Counted from the stretch's first letter, positions 1-8,644 are shown. The stretch: DNA of 64,000 nucleotides from Paenibacillus thalictri (GCF_004307995.1 NZ_SIRE01000012.1:124001-188000); one strand, 5' to 3'. Made by a program: numbers and translations. Notes: generated from the sequence alone by a model not told the origin.

Positions 1-2
1 CG

Positions 3-404
3 GGGAAATCATGGCCGTTTGTGCTTTACTTAGAAAACAATCTGATTTCTTACGTCTTTACCCAAGAAAGAATCGATATGCTGGATCTCATGATTACCCG
101 CATGGTTTATCTGAAATCATTGGAGGAATCGCGGCCGGTGGCGAATGTTGATCCCGATATTGACCCCGGTCCGCCGGCGGCCGCGGCAGCCGCGCAGCAG
201 CCGCTCGTTGACCCCCTGACGAACCGTGAGAAGGAGATGTTATCGGCGCTGGCTGAAGGTTTATCGAATAAAGAGATTGCCGATCATTTCGGGATCACGG
301 AAGCAACGGTCAAAAGCCATGTGTTCCGCTTATACGGGAAACTCGGAGTAAAACGGCGGGGGCAAGCTATTGCCCGAGCCAGAGAATTACGGATCTTGGA
401 TTGA
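3..404 (+). CDS. C-terminal part of a GAF/LuxR-type HTH regulator (5' end outside window)
   Basis: The reading frame is open to the left edge, so only the last 133 or so residues are visible. The first part (GKSWPFVLYLENNL, then FTQERIDMLDLM) resembles the end of a GAF domain as found in large kinase/AAA-ATPase/GAF proteins. An Ala/Pro-rich linker (PPAAAAAAQQ) follows. The last 65 residues are a LuxR/NarL-type helix-turn-helix with LTNREKEML, GLSNKEIA and ATVKSHVFRLYGKLGV. The protein is therefore probably the tail of a large cytoplasmic sensor/regulator that binds DNA through the LuxR domain. The signal and targets cannot be seen. The internal GTG at base 21 is probably not the true start. 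A terminator follows directly. Confidence 0.75.
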   Translation, partial: GKSWPFVLYLENNLISYVFTQERIDMLDLMITRMVYLKSLEESRPVANVDPDIDPGPPAAAAAAQQPLVDPLTNREKEMLSALAEGLSNKEIADHFGITEATVKSHVFRLYGKLGVKRRGQAIARARELRILD

Positions 405-426
405 CCTTGTGACAACGCTGTGTTGG

Positions 427-470
427 GGCCGATAAACGGAATCATGCGATTCCGGATGTTGGCCTTTTTT
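427..470 (+). terminator. Intrinsic terminator after the LuxR-type gene
   Basis: GGCC at 427-430 pairs with GGCC at 461-464, and the inner arms CGGAATC and GATTCCG pair around a short loop. TTTTTT follows directly at 465-470. Confidence 0.8.
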
Positions 471-488
471 GGTGTCGCTTATTGTCTA

Positions 489-589
489 TTTACTACTTTC
501 GTTTGATCTCATCCTTGGCGAAAATTGTATAAAATATGCGGATTTACAACTTTCGTTTGATGCTAAACCAAAAGCCGCCACTCTATAAT
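489..589 (+). promoter_or_regulatory. Promoter region of the TM2 gene with a duplicated 19-base box
   Basis: A 19-base sequence, TTTAC(T/A)ACTTTCGTTTGAT, occurs at 489-507 and again at 543-561 with one difference, 54 bases apart. Each copy ends about 20-22 bases before a TATA-like -10 (TATAAA at 528-533, TATAAT at 584-589). The second -10 lies 56 bases before the TM2 start codon. The repeat looks like a binding site for an activator or an alternative sigma factor; which one is unknown. Confidence 0.4.
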
Positions 590-645
590 AAAAACGAACT
601 TGCCTGAGGCAAGAAGTAAGAACATATACGGGGAGAGATGAATAA

Positions 646-852
646 ATGAAGTCGAGAGTGACTGCGGGAGTACTTGCAATTTTATTGGGCGGGTTTGGTA
701 TTCATAAATTTTACTTGGGCAAAATCGGTATCGGCATTGTATATTTACTGTTCTGCTGGACAGGCATCCCATCGATCATCGGTTTGATTGAAGGTATCTT
801 GTATTTGACCAAAACTGACTCGGAATTCCAACAAAAATACGCATCCGCTTAA
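646..852 (+). CDS. TM2 domain-containing small membrane protein
   Basis: A 68-residue protein with the TM2 pattern: GVLAILLGGFGIHKFYLG as the first membrane segment, a short turn, then a second hydrophobic segment (GIGIVYLLFCW, followed by IPSIIGLIEGILYL). TM2 proteins are small two-helix inner membrane proteins whose biochemical role is mostly unknown. GGGGAGAG about 10 bases upstream supports the ATG at 646. The gene is alone, between two terminators, behind the duplicated promoter box. Identification rests on the GGxGIHxFYLG core and is firm; function is not known. Confidence 0.9.
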   Translation: MKSRVTAGVLAILLGGFGIHKFYLGKIGIGIVYLLFCWTGIPSIIGLIEGILYLTKTDSEFQQKYASA

Positions 853-883
853 TAACGCGGTCTGGCGTAAACAACGTACATAA

Positions 884-930
884 AAATCCCCCTGAGCAGA
901 CTTGGAATACGATCTGTTTAGGGGGATTTA
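884..930. terminator. Bidirectional terminator between the TM2 gene and the MFS pump
   Basis: AAATCCCCCTGAGCAGA at 884-900 pairs with TCTGTTTAGGGGGATTT at 913-929, with T-rich tails on both strands. It serves two convergent genes. Confidence 0.8.
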
Positions 931-971
931 TTGCATACAAGTCGCTTAGGTCCCGATCGAAACGGCCCTAG

Positions 972-2459
972 TTATGACGTCTGCGTGCGTCTTTGATCTT
1001 TTTGAAGCGGCACGATTCTCGCTTTCCCCATAAACACAATGCAGATAAAGCCAAGTCCGATCGGCAGCAGCGCCCAATAAAACGCAGCAGATATGGAAAT
1101 GGACATGGCGTCCGTCATCTGATGAACCATTTCAGGGGAGAGCTTCTCCCGTGCCTCGGCCGAAAGAATTGCGCGCGAATCCACATGACCGGCTAACAAG
1201 GAATTGTATATATGATTTTGAATCGTGCCCAGAACGGTCACACCCAACGTAGTCCCTAACGTTCGAAAAAATGTATTTGTTGATGTGGCTATGCCGCGTT
1301 GCTGCGGCTCCAAGTTATGCTGGGTCGCTAAGCTCGTCATTGAAAAAGAACAGCCCATGCCCAGACCCGCAATGACCATGTATACGGTTAGAACAGACCG
1401 GGCGGTATGAACGTCAATCGTACCCAGCAATAACATCCCGCTAAAAAAGATAACAACCGATACAAGCATAATCCCGCGGTAGCTGAATTTTTTTACGATC
1501 TGCCCGGCCACCTGGGCGCCAACCGCCGACCCCACCATCAGCGGGATCAGAATCACTCCGGCATTCGTCGCGGTTCCGCCATATACAGCTTGAACAAACA
1601 GCGGAATAAGCACCGTGATGATAATAAATGCTCCGTTGTAGAAGAAAGCTACGCCTTGTGTGGCGGCGAACAATTGTCTTCTGAACAAGCTGAACGAAAT
1701 GATAGGTTCTTGCACCTTTCGCTCAATCCATATGAACAAAACAAACATTACGGCGAAGATGAAAAATAAAGCCGTGATCGGGGCGGATGTCCACGCATAC
1801 TGACGTCCTCCCAATTCAAGCGTAAGCATGAGGCTGACGACGGACCCTACCAACGTAAGGGCGCCAAACCAATCGATCTTCAATTTCTTCAGTTGAAGGT
1901 TTTCGCGGTAAAACTGAGCGATAAAAAATAATGAAACGACGCCAAACGGCAAGTTAATGTAAAAGACCCACCGCCAATTGATTTGATCCGTAATAAACGC
2001 CCCTAATAAAGGGCCCATGACACTGGATAATCCGAAGACGGCGCCAAACAGGCCGACCATTTTCCCCCTTTTTTCTGGAGGATAAATATCATAGATGATC
2101 GTAAAAGCGATCGGCATTAAGGAACCGCCGCCGATACCTTGAATGGCGCGGTACACAATAAGCTGAACCATGCTTTGTGAAGTTCCGCATAATGCGGATC
2201 CAATCAGAAAGACCGCCAGCCCTAATAAATAAAACCTTTTACGCCCAAACATATCGGAAAGCTTCCCGAATATCGGCATGCTGGCCATGGTAGCGACCAA
2301 ATAAGCGGAAGTCACCCAAATAAATTGATCCAAGCCGCCAAGATCCCCTACGATTGTCGGCATGGAAGCCGAGACAATCGTATTGTCCATAGCGGCCATC
2401 AACAGCCCTAATAATAAACCGGCTACGACCAGCCCTGTTTTGCTTTCTTTGGCAACCAT
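972..2459 (-). CDS. MFS drug efflux transporter, DHA2 (EmrB/QacA-like) family
   Basis: A 495-residue protein with about 14 hydrophobic segments, the normal size for DHA2 drug:H+ antiporters. Visible family motifs are D-N-T-I-V near residue 25, motif A (GKLSDMFGRKRFYLLG) between helices 2 and 3, and a motif C-like GLSSVMGPLLGAF in helix 5. It should export lipophilic or cationic drugs across the cytoplasmic membrane in exchange for protons. It is divergent from a MarR regulator (2700-3131), and the shared intergenic region holds two identical-type 18-bp operators, so MarR repression relieved by a drug-like ligand is likely. The substrate cannot be told from sequence. Confidence 0.9.
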   Translation of the reverse strand: MVAKESKTGLVVAGLLLGLLMAAMDNTIVSASMPTIVGDLGGLDQFIWVTSAYLVATMASMPIFGKLSDMFGRKRFYLLGLAVFLIGSALCGTSQSMVQLIVYRAIQGIGGGSLMPIAFTIIYDIYPPEKRGKMVGLFGAVFGLSSVMGPLLGAFITDQINWRWVFYINLPFGVVSLFFIAQFYRENLQLKKLKIDWFGALTLVGSVVSLMLTLELGGRQYAWTSAPITALFFIFAVMFVLFIWIERKVQEPIISFSLFRRQLFAATQGVAFFYNGAFIIITVLIPLFVQAVYGGTATNAGVILIPLMVGSAVGAQVAGQIVKKFSYRGIMLVSVVIFFSGMLLLGTIDVHTARSVLTVYMVIAGLGMGCSFSMTSLATQHNLEPQQRGIATSTNTFFRTLGTTLGVTVLGTIQNHIYNSLLAGHVDSRAILSAEAREKLSPEMVHQMTDAMSISISAAFYWALLPIGLGFICIVFMGKARIVPLQKDQRRTQTS

Positions 2460-2571
2460 GATTGTTCCTCCTTTACCTTCTCCATATCTTCAAAACTGAA
2501 TCCCTCATACAGCACCCGGTATCCACTGAGGGCTCACATCACCTCAAACTGGAAGTCCATTTTTCGATATA

Positions 2572-2634
2572 TAGTTGCGAATGCAACTAAATTCCCGAAC
2601 CTAGTGTACCTCATTTTAGTTGCATGCGCAACTA
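2572..2634. promoter_or_regulatory. Two MarR operators between the pump and regulator genes
   Basis: TAGTTGCGAATGCAACTA at 2572-2589 and TAGTTGCATGCGCAACTA at 2617-2634 are both TAGTTGC-N4-GCAACTA, with centres 45 bases apart. They sit in the divergent promoter region of the MFS pump and the MarR gene, one site probably covering each promoter. Confidence 0.75.
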
Positions 2635-2699
2635 CTTTGTTGTACTATTTTATGTAAGATGCTGACGGCAGTAAATATGATCGCAAAGAGGTGTGACGG

Positions 2700-3131
2700 A
2701 TGGACGAGGAATTAGAACCTGTCGGCAAGCTGATCTCTCAGCTTTACCGGCAGAATCAGAAGACGCTTGCCAAAGAATTGCTGCCTTACGGCATTGGCGG
2801 CGGCGGACAATATAACTTCCTTAAGCTGGTGCTGATCCGGCCCGGGATTACACAGGATCAAATGACCAATGAGGCCAAATACGATAAAGCGACTACCGCA
2901 CGCGCAGTTAAGCATCTGGAGGAGGCCGGCTACATCGAGCGAAGGCCGGACCCCAAGGACCGCCGCTCTTCGCTGCTCTATCCGACAGCCAAGGCCCTTG
3001 AATTCGCTCCTCTTCTGCAGTCGATTCTAACGGAGATCAGCCGCAGCCTTACCGCAGGGCTCACTCAAGAAGAGACCAATCTGCTCGCTGCACTGCTTCG
3101 TAAGATCAGCAGCCCTCCACCGAACCATTGA
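2700..3131 (+). CDS. MarR family transcriptional regulator
   Basis: A 143-residue protein with the MarR winged-helix core. The recognition helix region reads ITQDQMTNEAKYDKATTARAV, and the wing carries IERRPDPKDRRSS, the characteristic D-x-R-D/K-x-R-S segment. The start at 2700 follows AAAGAGGTG at about 2685-2693. It is divergent from the DHA2 pump and flanked by the two TAGTTGC-N4-GCAACTA sites, so it very probably represses itself and the pump. The ligand is unknown. A bidirectional terminator separates it from mqo. Confidence 0.88.
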   Translation: MDEELEPVGKLISQLYRQNQKTLAKELLPYGIGGGGQYNFLKLVLIRPGITQDQMTNEAKYDKATTARAVKHLEEAGYIERRPDPKDRRSSLLYPTAKALEFAPLLQSILTEISRSLTAGLTQEETNLLAALLRKISSPPPNH

Positions 3132-3172
3132 AGCCTTTCTCGGCTAATTCAGCATTACCCCAGCTAAAAAGA

Positions 3173-3213
3173 AACCGGCCTCTGTCCCCTGGATCACAGG
3201 ACAAAGGCCGGTT
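3173..3213. terminator. Bidirectional terminator between marR-type gene and mqo
   Basis: AACCGGCC at 3173-3180 pairs with GGCCGGTT at 3206-3213, and CTGTCC pairs with GGACA inside. The two flanking genes converge. Confidence 0.7.
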
Positions 3214-3224
3214 ATATTTGTTGG

Positions 3225-4721
3225 TTACACGGTTTGCAGCTGACGGTTCAGACCAAGCGTACGTGAAGTTGATGTATGAATTTCCTCAATCAACTCCGGA
3301 TTTTTCAGAAGCGATACACCATAAGATGAAATCATCTCTTTGATTTTCGGCTCCCAAGCTTTAATATATTGCGGGAAACATTTATTGATGACTTCAAGCA
3401 TGACGGAAACGGCCGTGGAAGCGCCTGGAGATGCCCCCAGCAATGCAGCGATCGAGCCGTTGGCGCCGCTGACGACTTCGGTGCCAAATTGAAGCGTTCC
3501 TTTTCCGGCTGCCGTATCTTTAATAACCTGCACACGTTGACCCGCTACAAGCAGATCCCAGTCCTCGCTTTTGGCGTTGGGGATAAATTGCCGTAAATCC
3601 TCCATACGCTTTTCCTTCGATAACATCACTTGCTGGATCAAATATTTCGTCAGAGGAACATTTTTCACCCCTGCCGCCAGCATGGTCACGACATTATTAG
3701 GCTTAACGGAGCCTATCAAATCAAACATGGAGCCGGTTTTTAAAAACTTAGGCGAAAAGCCGGCAAACGGTCCAAACAACAATGATTTTTTGTTGTCGAT
3801 AAATCTTGTGTCCAGATGCGGCACAGACATCGGAGGAGCGCCGACAGGCGCTTTGCCGTATACCTTGGCGTGATGCTGGGCGACAACCTCCGGGTTGTTG
3901 CAAACCATAAACAAGCCGCTGACCGGGAATCCGCCAATATTCCTGCCTTCCGGAATGCCCGATTTTTGAAGCAAATGCAGGCTGCCCCCGCCGCCGCCGA
4001 TAAAGACGAATTTGGCACAATGACGCTGCGCTATACCGGTGTCGATATTCCGCACTTTCAATTCCCACAAACCATCGTTTGTACGTTTAATATCATCGAC
4101 ATTATGTTTGAATTTTATGTCGACGTTTTGATTTTTTAGATGATCGAACAGTATACGCGTTAAAGCGCCAAAGTTAACATCCGTGCCGGAGTCAATTTTT
4201 GTCGCCGCTATAGGTTCATTGGATTTACGGTCTTTCATGATCAGCGGAATCCATTCCATCAGCTTCTTCGGGTCATCGGAATATTCCATCCCCTGAAACA
4301 ACGGATTGCTGGACATCGCTTCAAAACGCCTCTTCAGAAAAGCGACATCTTGTTTCCCCTGCACCATGCTCATATGAGGCAGCGGTACGATAAAGTCTTG
4401 CGGATTGCTGATCAAATTCCGCTCTACAAGATAAGACCAGAACTGTTTCGAAACCTGAAACTGCTCGTTAATTTTGATTGCTTTGCTTATATCCACGGTA
4501 CCGTCTGGTTTCTCATCGGTATAGTTCAGCTCGCACAGTGCCGCATGCCCTGTTCCCGCATTATTCCACTCGTTAGAGCTTTCTTCCCCTGCGCTTGCAA
4601 GCCGCTCAAACACTTTGATTTCCCAGTCAGGCACCAATTCTTTCAACATGGCCCCTAGAGTCGCGCTCATAATGCCAGCACCAATTAAGATAACGTCTGT
4701 TTTGGATTGTCTGTCACTCAT
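3225..4721 (-). CDS. mqo: Malate:quinone oxidoreductase
   Basis: FAD enzyme that oxidises malate to oxaloacetate and passes electrons to menaquinone at the membrane face. The dinucleotide-binding motif VILIGAGIMSATLG starts near residue 8. Family blocks include SNEWNNAGTGHAALCELNY and ALLGASPGASTAV near the C-terminus. The longer frame reaches 4790, but ATG at 4721 gives the usual N-terminus (MSDRQSKTDV), a usual length of 498 residues, and follows AAGGGACGG. No signal peptide or membrane span is seen, consistent with a peripheral enzyme. It is a single-gene unit with a long leader (see promoter entry). Confidence 0.95.
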   Translation of the reverse strand: MSDRQSKTDVILIGAGIMSATLGAMLKELVPDWEIKVFERLASAGEESSNEWNNAGTGHAALCELNYTDEKPDGTVDISKAIKINEQFQVSKQFWSYLVERNLISNPQDFIVPLPHMSMVQGKQDVAFLKRRFEAMSSNPLFQGMEYSDDPKKLMEWIPLIMKDRKSNEPIAATKIDSGTDVNFGALTRILFDHLKNQNVDIKFKHNVDDIKRTNDGLWELKVRNIDTGIAQRHCAKFVFIGGGGGSLHLLQKSGIPEGRNIGGFPVSGLFMVCNNPEVVAQHHAKVYGKAPVGAPPMSVPHLDTRFIDNKKSLLFGPFAGFSPKFLKTGSMFDLIGSVKPNNVVTMLAAGVKNVPLTKYLIQQVMLSKEKRMEDLRQFIPNAKSEDWDLLVAGQRVQVIKDTAAGKGTLQFGTEVVSGANGSIAALLGASPGASTAVSVMLEVINKCFPQYIKAWEPKIKEMISSYGVSLLKNPELIEEIHTSTSRTLGLNRQLQTV

Positions 4722-4831
4722 GTTTACCGTCCCTTGTTTGCTAATATTTGAAGAAAAGATGAAGCCGCTCCCGTTTAAGCTCCATGGCAAAACCAGGGTG
4801 CGACGAAGTCACACACCTTTTCCTTATAACC

Positions 4832-4904
4832 TGATTCAGACCGAATCATTATGAATTATAGATTAAGATACTACCATTATATGATAGTTACATGCTATTT
4901 GAAA
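4832..4904 (-). promoter_or_regulatory. Candidate mqo promoter and leader inverted repeat
   Basis: On the minus strand TTTCAA (4899-4904), a 17-base spacer and TATAAT (4876-4881) form a weak -35/good -10 pair. Downstream in the leader lies TGATTC-N5-GAATCA (4832-4848), a perfect six-base inverted repeat. The stretch 4722-5287 contains no convincing gene; short frames there are AT-rich and lack ribosome sites. Confidence 0.35.
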
Positions 4905-5065
4905 GCAGATAAATTCTCAATACAGCTCGAAAATCAAGCACTTTTACTGGCTTTTGCCAAGATCGTGATCGCAGTGAGCTATTATCGACTTATTGCTTCC
5001 ATATCATGCATATCGAACATCCTGTCGGTTTTTCGATGTTTTTTTATCCGATCCGTTACACTGTT

Positions 5066-5095
5066 TTGACACTGTGTTTACAATACTTATTGTAA
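5066..5095 (+). promoter_or_regulatory. Candidate promoter with 18-bp palindrome upstream of the phytase-like gene
   Basis: TTGACA at 5066-5071 is followed by the perfect palindrome TTACAATA-CT-TATTGTAA at 5078-5095, which covers the spacer and any -10 (TATTGT at 5088, 16-base spacer). A repressor bound here would block the promoter. The shape resembles Fur/PerR-class boxes only loosely, so no regulator is assigned. Confidence 0.35.
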
Positions 5096-5287
5096 TACGA
5101 TTCAAGGAGCTTTGCCACCCCTGCGGCTTGAGAATCCCATAGAAAAAACTGGTGTATGTGAACACATTATTTCATCACCCCGGATTTTACAAAAAAATAA
5201 TAAGAATCTGCCTTGATTTTTACAATACCCTGGTAAACTTTTCTTTAAGATCATTACTTAAGAACTTGAAGGGAGTTCATACTAAGC

Positions 5288-6739
5288 ATGAAAAAATGGC
5301 TCATTACCTTATCCGCCGTGCTGGCCCTTACTACGGGTACAAGCATCGCAAGCGCAGCGAATGTGAACGGAACAACAAACGATCAAATTAAGTATTCGAA
5401 CAACGGACAAGCCGTTTCGCCAGCCGCACCGGCGGTCAATATTGACGGCAGCCTCTACCTTCCGGTTCGCGCCTTAAGCGAATCGCTGGGCAAATATGTG
5501 GATTGGGACGAATTCCGCGGCAGCGTAGCTTTGACGGACAAACCCGTGTTGACCGGCAAATATTCGTTGAACGCGCCTAACTTGGCCGAAGGTATCAAAA
5601 TGGGCGTCGGTTCCTCGTTGACGCACATTTCAGGCGACCCCGACAATGTGTTTTATTCGACAGCCGACCGCGGACCGAACGGCCAAATCGATGTCAATGG
5701 GGTTACGCGCCGCACATTCCCTATTCAAGATTACGTACCTACCATTTATAAAATTCAAATCGCCGACGGCGAAATTAAGATTCTCGATCAGTTCCCATTG
5801 AAACTCAACGGTACGGACCCTGTGACCGGCAAATCGACAATCAGCGGGCTCCCGAATATTAAAGGGCGCGACGAAGCGCCTTACGATGGGAAAGCAGAGA
5901 AAGAGCTGTCCTATGATCCATACGGCTTGGATATCGAAGGTCTCGCATACAACTCGAGTGACGACACCTTCTGGATTTCCGATGAATACGGCCCGTCGGT
6001 CGTACACGTCAAACGCGACGGAACGATCATTGAGCGGATTGTACCAAAAGGCTGGGCTGCTCAAATAGCGACTCCGCTTGTCCCTGCCCGCGAAACGCTG
6101 CCTGCCGTATACAATAAGCTTCGCCAAAACCGCGGCGCAGAATCCGTAGGTATTACACCGGACGGCAAATATATGTATATGGCTATGCAAAATGCGCTGC
6201 GCAACCCTGACAAGGCGATGGACAACTCCCGCCAAGTACGCATCATCAAGTTCGATCTGGCGACGTTGAACCCGGTTGCGGAATACGTGTACATCCTGGA
6301 GGATGCATCGCCATATAAGGATTTGGCCCAAGGCGACATCGTCCTTTCCGACATGGTGGCCGTTAATGAAAACACGCTGCTGATCGACGAACGTGACAAA
6401 TTTGCCGGCGATAAAGCGCAATTGAAGCGTATTTATGCGGTCGATCTGTCGACTGCAACGAACATCCTCGGCAAATATGACGATGCAACAGCCGCAGGCA
6501 AATCTTTGGAGCAGATGAAGATTGCAGACCTGAAAGCAAGCGGCATTATGCCCGTCTCCAAACGCACGATATTAGATTCGGTTGAGTTCAAATTCCCGTA
6601 CGAGAAAATCGAAGGTTTATCGCTTGTGAACGGCAATACGTTGGCCATCGTCAACGACAATGATTTCGGCATCGACAGCACGCTTCCAACCAACGGCACC
6701 GAGCTGTGGACATTCAAACTGCCATATACAATCAAATAA
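5288..6739 (+). CDS. Secreted esterase-like activity of phytase family protein with copper-amine-oxidase-type N-domain
   Basis: A 483-residue exported protein. Residues 1-24 are a signal peptide (MKKWLITLSAVLALTTGTSI, then ASA). Residues about 35-80 match the copper amine oxidase-like N-terminal repeat (LYLPVRALSESLGKYVDWD), a module Paenibacilli often attach to surface proteins. Residues about 90-480 match the phytase-like beta-propeller family, with YSTADRGPNGQ, YDPYGLDIEGLAY, FWISDEYGPSV and KIEGLSLVNGN. Family members are annotated as phosphoesterase/esterase-like; the substrate here is not shown by sequence. AAGGGAG before the ATG supports the start. A terminator follows, and the gene is monocistronic and divergent from mqo. 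Confidence 0.85.
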   Translation: MKKWLITLSAVLALTTGTSIASAANVNGTTNDQIKYSNNGQAVSPAAPAVNIDGSLYLPVRALSESLGKYVDWDEFRGSVALTDKPVLTGKYSLNAPNLAEGIKMGVGSSLTHISGDPDNVFYSTADRGPNGQIDVNGVTRRTFPIQDYVPTIYKIQIADGEIKILDQFPLKLNGTDPVTGKSTISGLPNIKGRDEAPYDGKAEKELSYDPYGLDIEGLAYNSSDDTFWISDEYGPSVVHVKRDGTIIERIVPKGWAAQIATPLVPARETLPAVYNKLRQNRGAESVGITPDGKYMYMAMQNALRNPDKAMDNSRQVRIIKFDLATLNPVAEYVYILEDASPYKDLAQGDIVLSDMVAVNENTLLIDERDKFAGDKAQLKRIYAVDLSTATNILGKYDDATAAGKSLEQMKIADLKASGIMPVSKRTILDSVEFKFPYEKIEGLSLVNGNTLAIVNDNDFGIDSTLPTNGTELWTFKLPYTIK

Positions 6740-6749
6740 TAAGATCGTC

Positions 6750-6780
6750 AAACAGGGCCGATGAGAATCGGTCCTGTTTT
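6750..6780. terminator. Terminator after the phytase-like gene
   Basis: AAACAGGGCCGAT at 6750-6762 pairs with ATCGGTCCTGTTT around GAGA, followed by a T-run. It can also serve the converging glycosylase gene. Confidence 0.8.
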
Positions 6781-6844
6781 CTTTGTAAACTTATTTGGAC
6801 AGCTATCATGACGGCCACGCTGCACGTCTACAGAAAGGTTCCTT

Positions 6845-7420
6845 TCACTGGACGTTCTCCCACTTTTTCTTAAGTGCTACCAGATCCTCCACGAAAAACC
6901 TCATTAAATTAGGGCGCCTTCTGACAGCAAGCGGATGATAAGTAAACCCGACGGGAATCCCCTGAAACTCATGCCAGCTCCCTCGCAATTCCTTCACACT
7001 GGCGTTCTCCCGCCCTGGGAATAATGCTTCAGCCACCACGTTTCCGAATCCAAATAATACAAGCGGCCGCTTCTCTAGAAGCTGCATCTGTAAGTGCGTT
7101 AAGCAGGCATCCCTGGCCTCCGGCTTATTGTAGGCACGGATTGGCCTGCATTTAAGCAAATAGGTAACATAAACCGAATCTATCTCCAGACCCGCTTCCC
7201 TCATGCCGTGCTGGAGTGTTTCGCGAGTACCGCACAGAAACGAATTTCCTTGCCGGTCCTCCCGGGCTCCGGGATTATCCAAGATCATTATGAGCCGGGC
7301 TTCGGGGTTCCCTTCCCCCCAAATCACACGAGTCCGCTGCTTGGCCAGCTCACACCGCTCACAATGCTGCAAACCATGTGGCACCGCTTCTTCGGGTAAG
7401 AGTACATATGGATGATCCAT
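6845..7420 (-). CDS. Family 4-type (Fe-S) uracil-DNA glycosylase
   Basis: A 191-residue protein of the uracil-DNA glycosylase superfamily. Four cysteines at about 20, 23, 91 and 106 (HCERC, LKCRP, DACLTH) match the 4Fe-4S ligands of family 4. The catalytic block after W34-G-E-G reads LDNPGAREDRQGNSF, a variant of the usual GEAPG-x-x-ED, and the second motif is TYHPLAVRR. It should remove uracil from DNA before base-excision repair. The unusual LDN in place of GEA may alter specificity. The start has only a weak ribosome site (GAGAGGA adjacent to the ATG), so the exact start is less sure than the identity. Confidence 0.85.
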   Translation of the reverse strand: MDHPYVLLPEEAVPHGLQHCERCELAKQRTRVIWGEGNPEARLIMILDNPGAREDRQGNSFLCGTRETLQHGMREAGLEIDSVYVTYLLKCRPIRAYNKPEARDACLTHLQMQLLEKRPLVLFGFGNVVAEALFPGRENASVKELRGSWHEFQGIPVGFTYHPLAVRRRPNLMRFFVEDLVALKKKWENVQ

Positions 7421-7580
7421 TCCTCTCGCCAGCCCTTTCTTGTTGCATCCAATGAAACCAGTATACCCGAAGAGCCATCAGGTTCATGCGGAGGGGAACA
7501 CATGTTTCTGTTTATCATTGAATGTAACTGCCCCATGCATGTGCCGGTCAAACTAGTTTTGCCGCTTCTAAACTTCAAAT

Positions 7581-7599
7581 ATCCGCTAATAGCGGACAT
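7581..7599 (-). terminator. Weak hairpin after the nagB-to-Gfo operon
   Basis: ATCCGCT and AGCGGAC pair around AAT. The minus-strand tail is only ATATTTG, so termination here is uncertain. The interval 7421-7614 shows no gene. Confidence 0.3.
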
Positions 7600-7614
7600 T
7601 TCAGTAATCAAAAG

Positions 7615-8613
7615 CTAAACGGCAATAACCGCCTGTTCGTCGGCTTCAATGACCCCTTTGCTCGCCAGCAGCAAGTCTTGGTGCGAAATCTCGTAAGATT
7701 TGCCCTCCACGCGATGGATAAAATCCTCGACCACCGTATACGGCGCCTCCAGAAGCTCCACTTTGCGGAATTTTTCCTGGTGTGTCATTTTGAACAGCAG
7801 CTGCTCCATCGATACCGCCGGGTCTCCGAACAATCTCAGCTCCACGCTTCCTTTCGTTCCGGTGACAAAGATGCGGCAATCGCCGAACGCCCAGCACTGC
7901 TCCGGCGTATGCCAATCCGCATATAACTGGGCGATCAGATTGCCCTCCATGCACACCTGCGCTGCGGCCGTATCGTAAAACCGCGGATACTCAGGCAAAA
8001 TATGTTTCCCCATCAGACTGGTAGTTGCAATCACTTCCCGGCCGGTTAGCCACCTCAGCAGATCGAAGTCGTGGATCAGCAGGTCGATGATAATGCCGCC
8101 GTTTTGCTCTTTGGAGAAATGCCAAGGATGCCGTGTAGCCGGAGACAGTTTGTGCGGTTTGCGCATCGTAATGCTGGTGATTTCGCCCAACTCACCCGCG
8201 TCCATCATCTGCTTGAGCGTATAAATCGACTTTCTTTGCCGCGACACCAGCAGCATGCCCACTTCGATGTTGCTGCGTTTGAACAACGCTTCCAGCCGGT
8301 TAAAGTCATCTCGGCAAGTGACGATCGGTTTATCCAGCATAATATGTTTGCCGTGCCGTTCGCAGGTTTCAATGATATCGATCTTCTTGCTATTTATTGC
8401 GGAAGAACCGACAATTTGCACTTTCGGTGATAACAGCACATCCGGGTCGCTTACACGCGGGATGCTGAACTGGTCCGACAGCTTATTCGCAAGAGAAGGC
8501 TCATCTGCATCGTATACGCCCGCACAGCTGTAGCCAAGCTCCAGCATTTCGTTGATAAACATGCTGATATGGGCATGCCGGCAGCCAATAATTGAGAACA
8601 TCTTTGTATTCAT
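7615..8613 (-). CDS. Gfo/Idh/MocA family oxidoreductase (last gene of operon 1)
   Basis: A 332-residue NAD(P)-dependent sugar-type dehydrogenase. The N-terminal Rossmann motif is atypical (IIGCRHAHISMF instead of GxGxxG). The conserved EKP is DKP (HIMLDKPIV). The C-terminal substrate domain contains GGIIIDLLIHDFDLLRWL, which carries the catalytic Asp/His pair of the family. GGAGGAGGTCATTT precedes the ATG. It ends the ten-gene minus-strand operon that starts at nagB, directly after two sugar permeases, so it probably oxidises or reduces the imported sugar or a derivative. Substrate unknown. Confidence 0.85.
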   Translation of the reverse strand: MNTKMFSIIGCRHAHISMFINEMLELGYSCAGVYDADEPSLANKLSDQFSIPRVSDPDVLLSPKVQIVGSSAINSKKIDIIETCERHGKHIMLDKPIVTCRDDFNRLEALFKRSNIEVGMLLVSRQRKSIYTLKQMMDAGELGEITSITMRKPHKLSPATRHPWHFSKEQNGGIIIDLLIHDFDLLRWLTGREVIATTSLMGKHILPEYPRFYDTAAAQVCMEGNLIAQLYADWHTPEQCWAFGDCRIFVTGTKGSVELRLFGDPAVSMEQLLFKMTHQEKFRKVELLEAPYTVVEDFIHRVEGKSYEISHQDLLLASKGVIEADEQAVIAV

Positions 8614-8644
8614 AAATGACCTCCTCCAAAATATACGATATGGA

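Noticed and set aside
4851..5069. 72-residue plus-strand frame in the mqo/phytase gap
   Set aside because: No ribosome site, AT-rich, no domain; overlaps the candidate mqo promoter.
5630..6421. 263-residue minus-strand frame inside the phytase-like gene
   Set aside because: Antisense shadow of a secreted protein gene with signal peptide and domain matches.
7068..7090. NotI/XbaI-like sequence resembling a cloning prefix
   Set aside because: It lies in frame inside the uracil-DNA glycosylase coding sequence and differs from the cloning prefix; coincidence.
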